This document shows positions 1-5,208 of a stretch of DNA of 7,159 bases, in pieces. Within the stretch, counting starts at the first letter, position 1. Every line of letters begins with the position of its first letter. The position numbers were made by a program, and so were the translations under genes. Source of the stretch: Fusobacteriaceae bacterium (GTDB lineage: Bacteria > Fusobacteriota > Fusobacteriia > Fusobacteriales > Fusobacteriaceae); the NCBI GenBank assembly GCA_030625925.1, contig DAOUPY010000074.1, positions 1-7,159 of the forward strand, given 5' to 3'. The notes below the pieces were generated by a model. That model was not told where the DNA came from, ran no database searches, and was given only the letters and a program-made list of their open reading frames with translations.

Positions 1-1
1 T

Positions 2-853
2 GTAGACAACCCGATACATGCTCTTACAAATGCGAACTATATCGGAATCTTAGTTTGGGCATTATTATTAGGAGTAGCATTAAAGCATGCACCTGCTTCT
101 ACTAAAACAATGATCACAGATTTTTCAAATGCATTATCTCAAGTTGTTAGATGGGTTATTCACTTAGCACCATTCGGTATCATGGGATTAGTATTCAGCT
201 CAATCGCAACTAGTGGATTAGGTTCACTATTAGCTTACGGTAAATTATTAGGATTATTATTAGGAGCTATGGCATTCATGGCATTAGTAGTTAACCCGGC
301 AATTGCATTTGTTATGATGAGACAAAACCCTTATCCATTAGTATTCAGATGTTTAAAGCAAAGTGGACTTACAGCTTTCTTTACTAGAAGTTCAGCTGCA
401 AACATCCCAGTAAACATGGAATTATGTGAAGAATTAGGATTGGATAAAGACATGTATTCAGTATCTATCCCTTTAGGAGCTACTATAAACATGGCAGGAG
501 CAGCTATTACAATCTCTGTATTAACTCTTGCAGCAGTACATACATTAGGTATCCAAGTAGACTTCGGAACTGCTCTTATCTTAAGTATCTTATCAGCTGT
601 TAGTGCTTGTGGAGCATCTGGTGTAGCTGGTGGATCATTACTTCTTATCCCATTAGCTTGTAGCTTATTTGGTATCCCAAATGAAGTAGCAATGCAAGTA
701 GTAGGAGTAGGATTCGTAATCGGAGTAATCCAGGATTCAGTAGAAACTGGTCTTAACTCTTCAACAGACGCATTATTTACAGCTGTAGCTGAATTTGCAG
801 AATGGAGAAAAATTGGAAAGAAAATTGTTATCAATAAAGAAGTTAACTTATAA
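2..853 (+). CDS. sstT: Serine/threonine:Na+ symporter SstT, 5'-truncated by window edge
   Basis: Inner-membrane carrier of the dicarboxylate/amino acid:cation symporter (DAACS, SLC1-like) family; SstT imports serine and threonine with Na+. The frame is open from the first bases of the window, so the 283 visible residues are the C-terminal part of a protein normally just over 400 residues; about 120-130 residues are missing. Family landmarks occur in the right order: a serine-containing re-entrant loop with [10 protein letters not shown], then the TM7 motif NMAGAAIT, then the second re-entrant loop with [12 protein letters not shown], then the last helix with [13 protein letters not shown]. 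These contribute to substrate and Na+ binding in this fold. The internal Met at position 110 is not the real start, because homology-like sequence continues upstream of it. All visible arginines are AGA and leucine is mostly TTA, suggesting high expression. A strong terminator follows ten bases after the stop. I am confident of the family and fairly confident of SstT over other members. Confidence 0.93.
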   Translation, partial: VDNPIHALTNANYIGILVWALLLGVALKHAPASTKTMITDFSNALSQVVRWVIHLAPFGIMGLVFSSIATSGLGSLLAYGKLLGLLLGAMAFMALVVNPAIAFVMMRQNPYPLVFRCLKQSGLTAFFTRSSAANIPVNMELCEELGLDKDMYSVSIPLGATINMAGAAITISVLTLAAVHTLGIQVDFGTALILSILSAVSACGASGVAGGSLLLIPLACSLFGIPNEVAMQVVGVGFVIGVIQDSVETGLNSSTDALFTAVAEFAEWRKIGKKIVINKEVNL

Positions 854-862
854 AAATTAATG

Positions 863-894
863 AAAAACCTCAGAATTTTCTGAGGTTTTTTTTT
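863..894 (+). terminator. Rho-independent terminator of sstT
   Basis: Perfect 11-bp stem AAAAACCTCAG / CTGAGGTTTTT (863-873 and 880-890) around a six-base loop, with a run of nine T residues at 886-894. It starts ten bases after the sstT stop codon, the expected place for an intrinsic terminator. Confidence 0.93.
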
Positions 895-1077
895 ATTTAA
901 TGCCCTTCAAATAAAAAATCCTAAAGGAAACAGATACCTTATTTTATCTAAAACAGCAAAGAGATCTTCTCTTAGGATCAGATAAAGACCATAGAAAAAA
1001 TTTCCAAAATATTAATGAAAAAAAATATGTCCCTTATTCACGAAGTTTTTGTCAAAGGAACGTATGAATTTCAAAAT

Positions 1078-1110
1078 AAAAACACCTTAGAATCCTTCTA
1101 AGGTGTTTTT
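1078..1110 (-). terminator. Symmetrical terminator at the 3' end of mntP
   Basis: Perfect 15-bp stem AAAAACACCTTAGAA / TTCTAAGGTGTTTTT (1078-1092 and 1096-1110) with a three-base loop. It begins four bases beyond the mntP stop on the minus strand and is followed there by a T-rich tail. The plus-strand tail is T-rich too, so it can work in both directions and would also stop any read-through from sstT. Confidence 0.9.
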
Positions 1111-1113
1111 ATT

Positions 1114-1674
1114 TTATCTTAGATGCTGTACCAGTATATTCATCCCCATCCCTATAAGGATGATTCCTCCTATATATTCAGCCTTAGCTCCTAATAGTTG
1201 TCCCACTTTATTTCCCAGATAAACTCCTACAGAGGATAAAATGAAAGTAATAATTCCTATCACAGCTATGGAAAAATAGATATTCAGCCCAGGTAATAAT
1301 GAAAAGGTAAACCCAACTGCCAAGGCATCGATACTGGTAGCTATTCCTAAAACTATGATATTAGAAGTTTTCTCACAATTTCCATGAATTTCACATTTCC
1401 TGAATTCTCTGGCATCTAGTATCATCTTGATACCGATAAAAACAAGCAGCCCAAAAGCTACCCAGTGATCAAACCTTGCTATTTTATCATAAAATAACCC
1501 ACCTATTGCCCAGCCTAACAGCGGCATTACCCCTTGAAATATTCCAAATACTAACGCTACCCTAAGGATCGATTTAATACATAGTTTTCTGAGAGATATT
1601 CCCTCAGTTAAAGATACTGCAAATGCATCCATAGCCAACCCTATGGAGATAAAAAAAAGTGATGTAAAGCTCAT
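1114..1674 (-). CDS. mntP: Manganese efflux pump MntP
   Basis: Small integral membrane exporter (MntP, formerly UPF0059/YebN) that removes excess Mn2+ from the cytoplasm. At 186 residues it is full length for the family. The protein is made of two related halves, each opening with an acidic signature inside a membrane helix: MDAFAVS (Asp16) and TSIDALAVG (Asp116); such intramembrane aspartates are the characteristic MntP feature. About six hydrophobic segments are visible, with a polar central linker near residues 88-103 that contains two cysteines (Cys94, Cys100). The ATG is supported by an AGGAGG ribosome binding site five bases upstream (1680-1685). The gene stands alone, convergent with sstT and divergent from the DUF2914 gene. 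A promoter with a perfect palindrome over its -10 box lies about 30 bases upstream, suggesting repression by a DNA-binding protein; I find no room for the Mn2+ riboswitch common upstream of this family. Confidence 0.93.
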   Translation of the reverse strand: MSFTSLFFISIGLAMDAFAVSLTEGISLRKLCIKSILRVALVFGIFQGVMPLLGWAIGGLFYDKIARFDHWVAFGLLVFIGIKMILDAREFRKCEIHGNCEKTSNIIVLGIATSIDALAVGFTFSLLPGLNIYFSIAVIGIITFILSSVGVYLGNKVGQLLGAKAEYIGGIILIGMGMNILVQHLR

Positions 1675-1698
1675 AAGTCCCTCCTAAATTTATAGACA

Positions 1699-1717
1699 TT
1701 CTAGTATTATACTAGAA
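1699..1717. promoter_or_regulatory. 19-bp perfect palindrome over the mntP -10 box (putative operator)
   Basis: TTCTAGTAT-T-ATACTAGAA: two perfect nine-base arms around one central base (1708). It contains the -10 hexamer of the mntP promoter and reaches the predicted transcription start, so a bound protein would block RNA polymerase. The 9-1-9 geometry is that of Fur/PerR/Zur-family boxes, and Mn-sensing regulators of the DtxR/MntR family also use palindromes of about this size. Which family binds cannot be told from the sequence. With no T-run and a one-base centre it is not a terminator. Confidence 0.6.
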
Positions 1718-1734
1718 AACTCTTCCTATGTCTT
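1706..1734 (-). promoter_or_regulatory. Predicted sigma70-type promoter of mntP
   Basis: On the minus strand a perfect -10 TATAAT (plus-strand 1706-1711) lies 17 bases downstream of AAGACA (1729-1734), which matches four of six bases of the -35 consensus. The start of transcription would fall near 1699, leaving a leader of only about 25 bases before the mntP ATG, just enough for the ribosome binding site. Confidence 0.7.
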
Positions 1735-1803
1735 CTACATAATTTTTAAAAGGATTTTTAGCTGATACAAGGTAGAATTAATAAAGCAATTTATAGAAAA
1801 ATG

Positions 1804-1839
1804 CTGATAAAATCAGGTATTAGATCTATCCTCTAATAC
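1804..1839. other. Two adjacent short inverted repeats in the mntP / DUF2914 divergent region
   Basis: CTGAT-AAA-ATCAG (1804-1816) is followed without a gap by GTATTAGA-seven bases-TCTAATAC (1817-1839). Both sets of arms are perfect. There is no T-run directly after either one, so they do not look like terminators. They sit about 32 bases upstream of the -35 of the predicted DUF2914 promoter and about 70 bases upstream of the mntP -35, a position that suits a regulator site. The rest of the 303-bp region 1675-1977 is AT-rich; besides these repeats and the promoters listed separately I see no gene in it. Confidence 0.35.
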
Positions 1840-1870
1840 AAATAAATTTATTTTAATTTTATAGAAGTAC

Positions 1871-1899
1871 TTGTAAAAGTTTCAATTTAAAGTTAGAAT
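1871..1899 (+). promoter_or_regulatory. Predicted promoter of the DUF2914 gene
   Basis: TTGTAA (1871-1876, four of six -35 matches) and TAGAAT (1894-1899, five of six -10 matches) are separated by the optimal 17 bases. A start near 1906 would give a leader of about 70 bases before the ATG at 1978. The surrounding AT-richness makes chance matches likely, so this is tentative. Confidence 0.4.
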
Positions 1900-1977
1900 A
1901 TTAATAGAATAAACATCTATACACTATATTTTATACAACTCAAATTTATATAATTAACGATTTAAAGGAGGAAAATT

Positions 1978-2379
1978 ATGAAAAAATTATTGATAAGCAT
2001 ACTAATTATTCTTGGGACTCTTACAGCCTATGGAAAGGTCAATGGTGAAAATTCTTGTCTTCTAAGTAGAGCAGTATTAACCAATGAAATTGCAGAAAAA
2101 GAACCTGTAAAAACAATGGATACTTTTAAACTGTATTCACACGGGTATTTTTATACTGAATTTAAAGATATAGGGGAAGAAAAAACTATTCATCATAACT
2201 GGTATCTGCTTCAAGAGGATGGCGAAAAAACCCTCATGGCTTCTGTTCCATTGAAAATAAAAGGATCCAGGTGGAGAACTTGGTCCAGTAAAAATTTATT
2301 TTTACCTGGAAAATGGTCTGTAGAAGCAGTCGATGAAGATGATACAGTTCTCTCTAAGAAAGAGTTTAACGTTGAATAA
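1978..2379 (+). CDS. Secreted DUF2914-type protein of unknown function
   Basis: This 133-residue protein starts with a clear signal peptide: MKK, a hydrophobic core at residues 4-16, and a probable signal peptidase I site after Ala-Tyr-Gly19. No lipobox is present; the only cysteine is Cys27. The mature region resembles the DUF2914 domain, recognised from memory by its pattern: an aromatic strand around FKLYSHGYFYTEF (50-62), the HHNWY block (72-76), a basic SRWRTWSSK block (97-105), and a final GKWSVEAVD segment (111-119). The composition suggests a small all-beta domain working in the periplasm (diderm) or outside the membrane. DUF2914 has no established function that I know of. The start is fixed by AAAGGAGG (1964-1971) six bases before the ATG. 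A terminator separates it from the downstream PBP gene, so the two are probably not one transcript. Secretion is well supported; the domain call is moderately sure. Confidence 0.75.
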   Translation: MKKLLISILIILGTLTAYGKVNGENSCLLSRAVLTNEIAEKEPVKTMDTFKLYSHGYFYTEFKDIGEEKTIHHNWYLLQEDGEKTLMASVPLKIKGSRWRTWSSKNLFLPGKWSVEAVDEDDTVLSKKEFNVE

Positions 2380-2400
2380 CTCATTAAAAAGTATCGAGAG

Positions 2401-2432
2401 AGGAGTTGACTAAATGTCTAACTCCTTTTTTT
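2401..2432 (+). terminator. Terminator after the DUF2914 gene
   Basis: AGGAGTT (2401-2407) pairs with AACTCCT (2420-2426), and an inner GAC/GTC pairing across a one-base bulge closes a five-base loop. A run of seven T residues (2426-2432) follows. It starts 21 bases after the stop codon. Confidence 0.85.
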
Positions 2433-2442
2433 ATTATATTTA

Positions 2443-2451
2443 TGATATAAT
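2443..2451 (+). promoter_or_regulatory. Extended -10 promoter element of the PBP gene
   Basis: TGATATAAT is a perfect extended -10 (TG, one base, TATAAT at 2446-2451). No good -35 is visible at the usual spacing, where the T-run of the preceding terminator lies; an extended -10 can make up for that. Transcription from near 2458 would give a leader of about 35 bases. Confidence 0.55.
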
Positions 2452-2492
2452 ATACTTAATAAAAAATAATAATAAAAAGGAAGGATCATTCA

Positions 2493-4553
2493 ATGAATTA
2501 TGTAAAAAAATTTAATAACTATTTAAAAAAACAAAGAAAGAATATATTTATCGCCATCCTAGGGGTACTATTTTTCCTGGTGGCATTGACTACTATCACA
2601 TATTTTAGTGTCAAAGGAAGAGTCACTTCCTACACAGCTTCAGAACCAATTATAATCTACGATAAAGATCAGAATATTATAGACTATCTATCCAAACAAA
2701 AAGGGGAAAATGCAGCTATCGAAGAAATTCCTATCCACCTGCAAAAAGCTTTTATCTCTGTGGAAGATAGAAGATTTTATTCTCACTATGGAGTAGACAT
2801 CTGGCGGCTGGGTAAAGCTGTTTTAGTAAATTTATCCAAGGGCAGGATATCTCAAGGTGGAAGTACTATCTCCCAACAGCTGGCTAAAAATGCCTTTTTA
2901 TCCAATGAGCGTACATTTAGCCGTAAATTTAAAGAGGTTATTATAACCTTCGAGATCGAAAGAATTTATTCTAAAGATGAGATCTTAGAAAAATATCTCA
3001 ACGAGATCTATTTTGGTTCTGGATCATATGGTGTCAGAGAGGCTGCTAGAGATATATTTAATAAGGACATTTCCAAGGTGAACCTGGCTGAGAGTGCTAT
3101 GCTGGCAGGGATTCCCAATAGACCAAATATGTATAACCCTAGAAAAAATTTAGAGGCTGCCATGAAAAGAACCCATCTAATTTTAAAACTTATGTTGAAT
3201 CAAAATTATATCTCTCAAGATGAATATGATGCAGCTATAAAACATAAATTTGTTATGGAATCAGATTATAAAAAAACTTTTTTTTCTGATAAAAATATAA
3301 CCGTCATTGTGAAAGATGGCAGAAGAAAAAGAGAATCTACCAAAGCACCTGATTTTATAGACATAGTAGAGGAAAAGCTCGTTGATCTAGTTGAACCTTC
3401 TATTTTTTCTCGAGGCGGATTCAAAGTATACACTACCTTAGATAATGAGATGCAAAAAATTGCAAAGAACAGCTTTGAAAATTATTCAAAATTTAAAATT
3501 GATAAAAAACTGCAGGGTGCCATGGTTACCCTGGATGCTAAGACGGGAGAGGTCAGGAGTCTTGTAGGAGGAAAAGGGTATAGATCCGGCAATTTTAATC
3601 GTGCTATAGATGCCAAGAGACAGATTGGATCTACCTTTAAACCATTTATATATTATACAGCCATGGAAAAAGGGTATACTATGAATCAAATTATAGATGG
3701 TTCTAACACCAAATACGGTGATTGGTCTCCTAAAAACTATAGTAATGCCAAGTATAAAAATATTACCCTGATACAATCCTTGGAAAAATCAGTCAACACA
3801 GTAGCTGTAAAACTGTTAAACGATGTAGGAATAAATAATGTTATGGATAATTTTATTCAGACAGGAGTAGATGTAGAACTCTCCAAAGACCTTACAATAG
3901 CTCTGGGATCCACCAGTGCCAGCCCATTAGACTTAGCAACTTCATACCTTCCCTTTGCCAATGGAGGTACTGCACATAAGAGTTCTTTTATTACTCGAAT
4001 CGAGGATACAGATGGAAATATCATCTATGAAAATGAGGATTTAGAGGGTAAAAATATCTATGATTCCATAGATGTCTCACTCATGACCTATATGCTTGAA
4101 AAAGTTGTGGAATATGGATCTGGGAAGGGAGCCAAATTACATTCTAAACTTGGGTTTGATGTAGATCAGGGTGGAAAAACAGGAACTTCTAATGATTTTA
4201 GATCTGCCTGGTATGCCGGATTCACCCCTGACTATGTTACTGTAGTATACATGGGTTATGATGATAACACCTCCATGCCAAATAGTTCATCAGGTGGACG
4301 TATGGCAGTTCCTTTATGGAAGGATTACTATCAGACAATGATCAATAAGGGAGTATATACCCCTGCCTCTTTTGATTTTATAGATGAAAATATCAAGAGC
4401 AGAGAATTAGTCCGTAGAAATATTGACATCCGTAGTGGAGAGGTAAAGAGAGCTCCTAAGGAATTTAAGAGGGAAGTTCTGTTTAAAAAGGGACAGGTTC
4501 CCGATACAATCACTGAAAAAATATTTAAGGGAATCAAAGGCTGGTTCAATTAA
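2493..4553 (+). CDS. Class A penicillin-binding protein (PBP1A/PonA type), bifunctional transglycosylase/transpeptidase
   Basis: Inner-membrane enzyme with its catalytic domains outside the cytoplasm; it polymerises lipid II into glycan strands and cross-links the peptides. Residues 1-16 are a basic cytoplasmic tail and about 17-40 a single membrane anchor. The glycosyltransferase-51 domain (about 60-240) has all its hallmarks: EDRRFYSHYG with catalytic Glu91, GGSTISQQLAKN (122-133), RKFKE with the second Glu148, then EKYLNEIYFGSGSYG (166-180). The 57-residue gap between the two glutamates matches Staphylococcus aureus PBP2 (Glu114/Glu171). The transpeptidase domain has Ser380-Thr-Phe-Lys383, Ser433-Val-Asn435 and Lys562-Thr-Gly564. 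At 686 residues it is complete but shorter than E. coli PBP1A, as expected without the large inserted domain; the last 60 residues form a basic tail. The ribosome binding site AAGGAAGGA ends eight bases before the ATG. Codon use, with many CGN arginines, is unlike sstT and the OPT gene. The exact paralogue name is uncertain, so no symbol is given. Confidence 0.95.
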   Translation: MNYVKKFNNYLKKQRKNIFIAILGVLFFLVALTTITYFSVKGRVTSYTASEPIIIYDKDQNIIDYLSKQKGENAAIEEIPIHLQKAFISVEDRRFYSHYGVDIWRLGKAVLVNLSKGRISQGGSTISQQLAKNAFLSNERTFSRKFKEVIITFEIERIYSKDEILEKYLNEIYFGSGSYGVREAARDIFNKDISKVNLAESAMLAGIPNRPNMYNPRKNLEAAMKRTHLILKLMLNQNYISQDEYDAAIKHKFVMESDYKKTFFSDKNITVIVKDGRRKRESTKAPDFIDIVEEKLVDLVEPSIFSRGGFKVYTTLDNEMQKIAKNSFENYSKFKIDKKLQGAMVTLDAKTGEVRSLVGGKGYRSGNFNRAIDAKRQIGSTFKPFIYYTAMEKGYTMNQIIDGSNTKYGDWSPKNYSNAKYKNITLIQSLEKSVNTVAVKLLNDVGINNVMDNFIQTGVDVELSKDLTIALGSTSASPLDLATSYLPFANGGTAHKSSFITRIEDTDGNIIYENEDLEGKNIYDSIDVSLMTYMLEKVVEYGSGKGAKLHSKLGFDVDQGGKTGTSNDFRSAWYAGFTPDYVTVVYMGYDDNTSMPNSSSGGRMAVPLWKDYYQTMINKGVYTPASFDFIDENIKSRELVRRNIDIRSGEVKRAPKEFKREVLFKKGQVPDTITEKIFKGIKGWFN

Positions 4554-4554
4554 T

Positions 4555-4577
4555 ACTTAAAATTAGTTTTAAGTTTT
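4555..4577 (+). other. AT-rich hairpin just after the PBP stop codon
   Basis: ACTTAAAA (4555-4562) and TTTTAAGT (4567-4574) are perfect eight-base arms around TTAG, ending in a short T4. It could be a weak first terminator ahead of the strong one at 4588, but the stem has only one G-C pair per arm. Confidence 0.3.
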
Positions 4578-4587
4578 AGATAAAGAT

Positions 4588-4627
4588 AAAGAACTCCTCC
4601 AAAACTATAGTTTTGGAGGAGTTCTTT
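4588..4627. terminator. Bidirectional terminator between the convergent PBP and PqqD-like genes
   Basis: Perfect 18-bp arms (4588-4605 and 4610-4627) with core ACTCCTCCAAAAC / GTTTTGGAGGAGT around a TATA centre. The plus-strand side ends in T5, and the minus-strand side runs into a T-rich tail, TTTATCTTTATC. It lies 34 bases after the PBP stop and 18 bases after the stop of the opposing gene, so it can serve both. Confidence 0.92.
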
Positions 4628-4645
4628 TTATCAACTATTATACTT

Positions 4646-4987
4646 TTAATGAACTTCTTTAAAAGCAATTATTTTTCTATTCTTTAATATTCTGATAAAC
4701 ATAAATACTCTTTGCTGCATAGATTCATATGTATCTTCCTCTGTTTCCAAAAGAATATTAATGATCTCATATATTGTATTTTTTCCATCGATATTCTCCC
4801 AGACTAAACTACCCAATCCATCCAATTCTAGAGTACTAGTATTAGATTTTTTAGTCATCCACCTCAAAGTTTTTTGAAGAAAACTGGTATGGGTAAAGAC
4901 AAGATGGATGTTTCCATCCTGCCTTTTACAATCCAAATGAAGTTTTACAGGGATAATATCTAGAAAATTTTCTTCATTTTTTTTCAT
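4646..4987 (-). CDS. Standalone PqqD-like (RiPP recognition element fold) protein
   Basis: This 113-residue soluble protein resembles the PqqD family, which adopts a winged-helix-like fold (the RiPP recognition element) that binds peptide leaders and presents them to modifying enzymes. It has the typical order: an N-terminal strand region opening with NFLDIIPVK (7-15), a variable middle (20-50), the family signature LDGLGSLVWENIDGKNTI (55-72), and a C-terminal helical half with QQRVFMFIRILKNRKIIAF (91-109). The NFLDxIPV opening is, from memory, typical of a standalone subfamily in anaerobes rather than true PQQ-operon PqqD. No radical SAM enzyme, precursor peptide or other PQQ gene is in the window, so a PQQ role is not supported. 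The start is fixed by TAAGGAG (4993-4999) five bases before the ATG. It lies downstream of the OPT transporter on the same strand, across 221 bases with hairpins, so co-transcription is possible but unproven. It shares a terminator with the PBP gene. Confidence 0.75.
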   Translation of the reverse strand: MKKNEENFLDIIPVKLHLDCKRQDGNIHLVFTHTSFLQKTLRWMTKKSNTSTLELDGLGSLVWENIDGKNTIYEIINILLETEEDTYESMQQRVFMFIRILKNRKIIAFKEVH

Positions 4988-5052
4988 TTTTGCTCCTTAT
5001 TCTAAATGTACTTTATTAATTGATGTTTCGCACTTACAAAGCCCATAATAAT

Positions 5053-5122
5053 ATCAAAATATAATTCTTATTTTCTTTAAAATTCTATTTAAAATAAAGT
5101 ATTTTGATGATTTTAAAGAAAA
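5053..5122. repeat. Interlocked AT-rich inverted repeats upstream of the PqqD-like gene
   Basis: Two perfect inverted-repeat pairs alternate: ATCAAAATA (5053-5061) with TATTTTGAT (5100-5108), and TTTTCTTTAAAAT (5071-5083) with ATTTTAAAGAAAA (5110-5122). The a-b-a'-b' order means both pairs can form together only as a pseudoknot-like structure. A further small hairpin, AAAATA-AAG-TATTTT (5091-5105), is an alternative. The base composition is almost pure A/T, so function is uncertain. Confidence 0.4.
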
Positions 5123-5131
5123 ATTATAGCT

Positions 5132-5156
5132 GTTTGCCCGCCGGAGGCGGGCAAAC
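5132..5156 (-). terminator. GC-rich perfect hairpin downstream of the OPT gene (possible terminator or 3' stabiliser)
   Basis: GTTTGCCCGCC (5132-5142) and GGCGGGCAAAC (5146-5156) form a perfect 11-bp stem with a three-base loop. Sixteen of the 17 central bases are G or C, in sharp contrast to the surrounding sequence. It lies about 50 bases past the OPT stop on the minus strand, which fits a 3'-end structure. The T5 run on that strand comes only after an eight-base spacer (AGCTATAA), so it is not a textbook intrinsic terminator. Confidence 0.5.
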
Positions 5157-5188
5157 TTCACGGTTTTTAATGCGTGCACCATCGTGAA
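5157..5188. other. Second hairpin, abutting the GC-rich hairpin
   Basis: TTCACG (5157-5162) pairs with CGTGAA (5183-5188) around a 20-base loop that contains the palindrome GTGCAC. It abuts the GC-rich hairpin directly, and the two together form a compact two-hairpin unit between the OPT stop and the AT-rich repeats. Confidence 0.4.
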
Positions 5189-5208
5189 AGTTTAGTTATT
5201 AATTTTTA

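Noticed and set aside
331..834. 167-codon minus-strand open frame opposite sstT
   Set aside because: It lies wholly inside a gene with clear family motifs on the other strand, and its translation shows no domain or signal features.
1050..1055. Perfect minus-strand TTGACA in the sstT-mntP spacer
   Set aside because: No -10-like hexamer occurs 16-18 bases downstream on that strand.
1027..1101. 24-codon plus-strand frame starting MSLIHEVFVKG in the sstT-mntP spacer
   Set aside because: It has no ribosome binding site and its 3' part runs into the terminator stem at 1078-1110, so it is probably chance.
1801..1836. 11-codon frame MLIKSGIRSIL upstream of the DUF2914 gene, considered as a leader peptide
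   Set aside because: No Shine-Dalgarno precedes it and it lies upstream of the predicted promoter at 1871-1899.
1949..1954. Perfect TATAAT just before the DUF2914 ribosome binding site
   Set aside because: No acceptable -35 lies 16-18 bases upstream, and transcription would start at about the ribosome binding site; the 1871-1899 pair fits better.
3486..4549. Two minus-strand frames (96 and 72 codons) inside the PBP gene
   Set aside because: They overlap catalytic-domain coding sequence of a complete PBP, so they are shadows.
5123..5128. Minus-strand TATAAT next to the GC-rich hairpin, as a promoter for the PqqD-like gene
   Set aside because: The best -35 candidate (TTGCCC) is 20 bases away and inside the hairpin stem; the match is too weak to list as a feature.
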